Assembly (NCBI RefSeq): GCF_008831285.2
Contig: NC_045139.1
Span: forward strand, 28,060,808-28,124,807
Source: Nymphaea colorata
Taxonomy: Eukaryota; Streptophyta; Magnoliopsida; Nymphaeales; Nymphaeaceae
Length of the DNA stretch: 64,000 nucleotides
Direction: 5' to 3'
Shown here: piece by piece, positions 60,159 to 64,000 of the stretch
Position numbering within the stretch: the first letter of the stretch is position 1
How the letters are laid out: each line of letters opens with the position of its first letter
Translations under genes and position numbers: made by a program
The notes under the pieces: model-generated
The model's input: the letters and a program-made list of their open reading frames with translations, nothing else
Databases searched by the model: none
Told to the model about the DNA's origin: nothing

Positions 60159-63100
60159 CTCCCCCTCAAGTTGGGCGTACATATCAAACATGCCCAACTT
60201 GGATACATTCCTCTCAAATGAAGCTGAAGGAAGAGCTTTCGTCAGAACATCAGCAGTTTGGTCTTCAGACTTCATGTAAGGTAAGATCAACTCTTTCGCA
60301 TCAATCCTTTCCCGAATGAAGTGACGATCAATTTCAACATGTTTTGTTCTGTCGTGAAGTACAGGATTGTTGGCTAAGTTGATTGCAGACTTGTTATCAC
60401 AATACATCTTCATAGGTCCTTCAATCTCTATTCCAATGTCAGTCAACAATATCTTCAACCATAATAACTCTGACACTCCCATAGCAACTGCCCTATATTC
60501 TGCCTCTGCACTGGATCTAGAGCAAACATCCTGTCTCTTGCTCCTCCATACAACAAGGTTTCCTCCCAAGTAGACACAGTACCCTGTAGTGGATCGTCTG
60601 GTATCACCACAACCTGCCCAATCCGCATCAGAATAGCCCTCGATTTCCACAGTCTCTTGTTTCACATACAGGAGTCCCTTACCAGGATTTTTCTTCAGGT
60701 AGCATAGCACTCTGTCCACAGCCTTCAGATGTGCATCGGTTGGCGCATGCATGAATTGGCTCAAAACATTCACCACAAAGGTGATATCAGGTCTCGTGAG
60801 GGTAAGATAAATTAGCTTCCCAACCAAACGTTGATATCTTCCCTTGTCTTCTTCACAGAGAGGCTCTCCATCTCTGAGACTCAACTTGTGCCCAGTGTCA
60901 AAAGGGGTAGGAGTAGGTCTACATCCCAATTTACCAGTTTCTTCCAGCAGGTCTAATGTATATTTCCTTTGGTTTAGTACAAGACCAGTACTAGACCTAG
61001 CAACCTCCATACCAAGAAAATACCTTAGTTTTCCAAGATCTTTGAGGTCGAATTCTGTAGCCAGTAACCCTTTTAGCTTGATAATCTCTTCCTCATCATC
61101 TCCAGTAACAATCATGTCATCTACGTAGACGAGCAGGAGAGTAACCTTGCTCTCCTTCTTCTTCACAAACAGAGTGTGATCTCCATTTCCTTGTTTGTAT
61201 CCATGACGTATCATCACTCTTCTCAGTCGTTCAAACCACGCTCTGGGCGATTGCTTAAGGCCATACAATGCCTTTTTCAGCTTACAACACATTTCTGGTT
61301 CTTCATATCCTGGAGGCATATGCATATATACTTCTTCTTCGAGGTCACCATTGAGGAATGCATTCTTAACATCCAGTTGATACATCTTCCACTCCTTCAT
61401 CACAGCTAGGGATATAACCACCCTCACAGTCTTCATTTTCGCAACAGGAGCAAAGGTTTCCAAGTAATCAATTCCATATTTCTGGCTAAATCCCTTGGCC
61501 ACAAGTCGAGCTTTATATCTTTCAACACTCCCATCTGGTTTGTACTTGATGGTATACACCCATTTGGATCCAACTAGGTGAGCGGCTTCAGGAATCTTCA
61601 CCACTTCCCATGTCAAGTTTCTTCTTAGGGCATCTATTTCTTCTTTCATTGCATCGGCCCACTTGGAGTCACTTTGAGCTTCAGCGACAGTCCTGGGAAT
61701 CACAGCCAAAGAAAGAGTAGAAACAAAACACTTGTAATCTTTCCCAAGTCTGGAATAAGAAACAAAATTACCAATAGGGTGTTGAGTACATGACCTGACA
61801 CCCTTTCTCAGGGCAATGGGAAGATCGTCATTCTTCTTTTCAACCTCATCATGGGTCTCCACGGTCTCCTCGGTAGGACTTGGTTCATCCAGGGAAGGAG
61901 TGGCATTGGGATTGGAAGTAGATCTAGCATCACAAGTCATCACCTCTGTCCGAGTACCTCGTCTAGAGTAGAACTGTCCAAACAACTGAGGGCCTTCCTT
62001 CTCAATGCTATTGTCACCCCTTTCCTCATTCTCAGGCACATCAACAGTATTAAGTGATTCTGTTTTCTTGTAGTCCAAAAAATCTATAAACTGAAGTTCC
62101 TGTCTCTGAGAATACTCTTCCCTGCCCACAGACTGCTCCCCCTGAAGAGGATTCACACCAAAGTAAGAGGCATGTTCCAAGAAGGTAACATCCCTCGTAA
62201 CATAAGCTCGACCAGTAATAGGATCAATACATTTGTATCCTTTTTGCGTAGGGGAGTATCCAACAAAGACACCTTTGATAGACCTAGGATCAAGTTTCTT
62301 GACATTTGGACTGTGATCATGGATAAAACATACACAACCAAAAACACGAGGAGGAAGAGGAAATGGTGGACGACTGCCAGGAAGCAACGAGTGGGGAGTC
62401 CTACCATTCAAAACACGACTGGGCATGCGGTTAATAAGATAGGCACTAGTAAGAACTGCATCACCCCAATAGTGTTTAGGAAGATTTCTCTGAAACAAAA
62501 GAGCCCTGGTGACATTAAGAAGTTGACGATTTTTCCTTTCAGCTACCCCATTTTGAGGGGGGGTGTAACTACAGGATGTCTCGTGAACAATCCCCCGTTG
62601 TCTAAGAAACTCCTCAACAGGCCGACACATGTACTCACGGGCATTATCGGACCTGAAAGTTTTAACATTCGCACCATACTGGGTATGCACAAGAAGAATA
62701 AATGTCTCGATGATTCGAGGAACCTCGCTGCGGTCTTTTAACAAGTATATAAATGTAGCACGAGAGAAATCATCAATGAAAGTGATAAAATACTGGAAAC
62801 CTTGACGGGTATGAATGCCCGAAGGTCCCCATACATCAGAGTGAATCAGAGAAAAAGCTTCATTAGCACAACTAGAAGAAAGAGGGTACGAAGCCCTCAC
62901 ATGTTTGGCAAACTGACAAACATCACAAGAAATGGAAGACACATCAAAGGAGGAACACAAGTCTGGAAACAAATGTTTCAAAATCCCAAAAGGTAAATGC
63001 CCAAAACGTTCATGCCAGTACATAAAAGACTGAAGACAATCTTCTCTTCTCTTATCTGTCTTGCGGATCGCTGTCAACAGAGCAGTAGCCACACGTATGG

Positions 63101-64000
63101 GAAGACGATATAATCCATCAGAAGCTAAACCAATCCCAATCCTCTTCCCTGTCACCAAGTCCTGCAAAACACAACGATCGGCAGAGAATATAAGTTCACA
63201 ATTCAATTCTTTAGTAAGTCTACTGACTGATAAGAGATTTAAAGGAAACTGGGGAACATGTAAAGCGCCCTGCACATGAAATTTGTCCAACAAGGACAGA
63301 GTGCCTTCGCCTGCCACACAGGTAGAGGAACCATCTGCAAGAGAAACACGTTCCCTTCCCGAGGACAACTTATACTCATGAAACAATTTTGGGTTACCTG
63401 TCATGTGATGAGTAGCACCACTATCGACAATCCATTCCCCCACAGAAGAGTTACCTTGATTGCCAATAGCTGCAAGAGCATGATTAGCTGTAGTTCCCTC
63501 TGAGGTCTCAGTCTTGTTGACATCGAGCCTGCCCAAATAAGCCCTTAGTTCACGAAGCTGGTCAGCAGAAATGGAGACTTTTTCTCCACTAGAGGCTTGC
63601 ACCTCAGACACGGGCGTTCTCCCAGTCAAAGATCTCCCTCTGTTCCCCTTCTTTTCTGGATGAAGATCCCAGCAATAATCCACAGTGTGACCTGTCTTCT
63701 TGCAGTGAGTGCACCGGCGAAGAGACCTAGATGGGCCGCCAGGACCACGACTCACGAGAGCAGATCTCTCGTTATAGGGCACAAGTTCCCTCTTCCCTTC
63801 TTTTGTAACAAGCCTTCGCTGTTCTTCCGCTTCAACACAGGAGTACACATCTTCAATACTGGACACCTCCCCTGAATTCAAAATCTGACTTCGAACACCT
63901 TCAAACTCATCATTTAAACCTGCTAAAAATAGGAACACCCTGTTTTCCCATTCATGAGCAACATAGAGCGCCTGATCATGGGGACAATGCCAAGGAATAT
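60153..64000 (-). CDS. Intact copia gag-pol polyprotein (5' end outside window)
   Basis: One open frame runs from base 64000 to the stop at 60155-60153, which lies six bases inside the LTR. No Met start is needed because gag continues left of the visible part (YVAHEWENRVFLFLAGLND). Counting from the GTG codon at 63938, the CCHC zinc knuckle is at 76-89, the protease DSG at 172-174 and the pre-integrase HHCC at 309-341. The integrase triad is D368, D431 and E467 (35 residues between the last two). RT spans about 790-1010 with YVDD at 938-941. RNase H has D1104, E1147 and D1181. No stop or frameshift was seen. All catalytic boxes are present, so this copy could be autonomous if its missing part is also intact. 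Confidence 0.95.
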   Translation of the reverse strand, partial: IPWHCPHDQALYVAHEWENRVFLFLAGLNDEFEGVRSQILNSGEVSSIEDVYSCVEAEEQRRLVTKEGKRELVPYNERSALVSRGPGGPSRSLRRCTHCKKTGHTVDYCWDLHPEKKGNRGRSLTGRTPVSEVQASSGEKVSISADQLRELRAYLGRLDVNKTETSEGTTANHALAAIGNQGNSSVGEWIVDSGATHHMTGNPKLFHEYKLSSGRERVSLADGSSTCVAGEGTLSLLDKFHVQGALHVPQFPLNLLSVSRLTKELNCELIFSADRCVLQDLVTGKRIGIGLASDGLYRLPIRVATALLTAIRKTDKRREDCLQSFMYWHERFGHLPFGILKHLFPDLCSSFDVSSISCDVCQFAKHVRASYPLSSSCANEAFSLIHSDVWGPSGIHTRQGFQYFITFIDDFSRATFIYLLKDRSEVPRIIETFILLVHTQYGANVKTFRSDNAREYMCRPVEEFLRQRGIVHETSCSYTPPQNGVAERKNRQLLNVTRALLFQRNLPKHYWGDAVLTSAYLINRMPSRVLNGRTPHSLLPGSRPPFPLPPRVFGCVCFIHDHSPNVKKLDPRSIKGVFVGYSPTQKGYKCIDPITGRAYVTRDVTFLEHASYFGVNPLQGEQSVGREEYSQRQELQFIDFLDYKKTESLNTVDVPENEERGDNSIEKEGPQLFGQFYSRRGTRTEVMTCDARSTSNPNATPSLDEPSPTEETVETHDEVEKKNDDLPIALRKGVRSCTQHPIGNFVSYSRLGKDYKCFVSTLSLAVIPRTVAEAQSDSKWADAMKEEIDALRRNLTWEVVKIPEAAHLVGSKWVYTIKYKPDGSVERYKARLVAKGFSQKYGIDYLETFAPVAKMKTVRVVISLAVMKEWKMYQLDVKNAFLNGDLEEEVYMHMPPGYEEPEMCCKLKKALYGLKQSPRAWFERLRRVMIRHGYKQGNGDHTLFVKKKESKVTLLLVYVDDMIVTGDDEEEIIKLKGLLATEFDLKDLGKLRYFLGMEVARSSTGLVLNQRKYTLDLLEETGKLGCRPTPTPFDTGHKLSLRDGEPLCEEDKGRYQRLVGKLIYLTLTRPDITFVVNVLSQFMHAPTDAHLKAVDRVLCYLKKNPGKGLLYVKQETVEIEGYSDADWAGCGDTRRSTTGYCVYLGGNLVVWRSKRQDVCSRSSAEAEYRAVAMGVSELLWLKILLTDIGIEIEGPMKMYCDNKSAINLANNPVLHDRTKHVEIDRHFIRERIDAKELILPYMKSEDQTADVLTKALPSASFERNVSKLGMFDMYAQLEGEC
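60159..60167 (-). other. Polypurine tract of the second Copia element
   Basis: The minus strand reads GAGGGGGAG directly before the LTR. It overlaps the last codons of pol. Confidence 0.85.

Noticed and set aside
62172-62741. 189-codon plus-strand frame
   Set aside because: It is the antisense shadow of the integrase part of the intact copia polyprotein.

Overview
This window comes from the nuclear genome of a flowering plant. Spliced genes with GT-AG introns, plant Ty1-copia, Tat-like Gypsy and L1-type LINE elements, a satellite array and long AT-rich intergenic DNA all fit. The two host genes that can be read in full are an ACOS5-type acyl-CoA synthetase and a nuclear gene for mitochondrial ribosomal protein uS17. 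The species cannot be named from sequence alone. Most of the window is transposon-derived, and most short open frames are chance frames in that DNA.

Layout. The left edge (1-209, minus) holds the N-terminal part of a Myb/SANT-like DNA-binding protein that runs off the window. From about 2.48 to 7.32 kb lies a heavily decayed minus-strand Copia element, interrupted at 5.02-5.52 kb by a GC-rich element with inverted-repeat ends. From 7.4 to 19.7 kb two diverged direct repeats of about 3.1-3.5 kb flank degenerate Gypsy gag and protease fragments; this looks like an old Tat-like element with long LTRs. From 19.7 to 24.0 kb nothing codes. At 24.62-28.16 kb (minus) is a complete five-exon ACOS5-like gene with a MITE-like element just past its 3' end. 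At 30.58-31.09 kb is a second GC-rich element related to the one at 5 kb. At 36.85-37.73 kb (plus) is a two-exon uS17m gene with a telo-box upstream. A decayed LINE (41.86-45.54 kb, minus) abuts a 3.3-kb satellite array (45.54-48.89 kb).

The right side is a well-resolved nest. A minus-strand Copia element (49714-58660) has both LTRs, a tRNA-iMet primer site, a polypurine tract and a 5-bp target duplication. A nearby tandem copy of the host sequence preserves the empty site. Its pol is broken by several stops and frameshifts, and most of gag is absent. Inside it sits a 4.0-kb apparent solo LTR (53676-57710) with its own 5-bp target duplication and a 272-bp tandem array. A second Copia element (59808 to beyond 64000, minus) has an uninterrupted gag-pol frame as far as the window shows and may be recent or autonomous.

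Function. The host genes are unrelated to each other. ACOS5-type enzymes activate fatty acids for sporopollenin in the tapetum, and uS17m is a structural protein of the mitochondrial small ribosomal subunit. I see no operon-like or cluster logic and no clearly new biological system. The most informative signals are the dated nest of insertions, the higher-order satellite, the paired GC-rich elements and a small spliced gene that single-frame ORF scanning misses.
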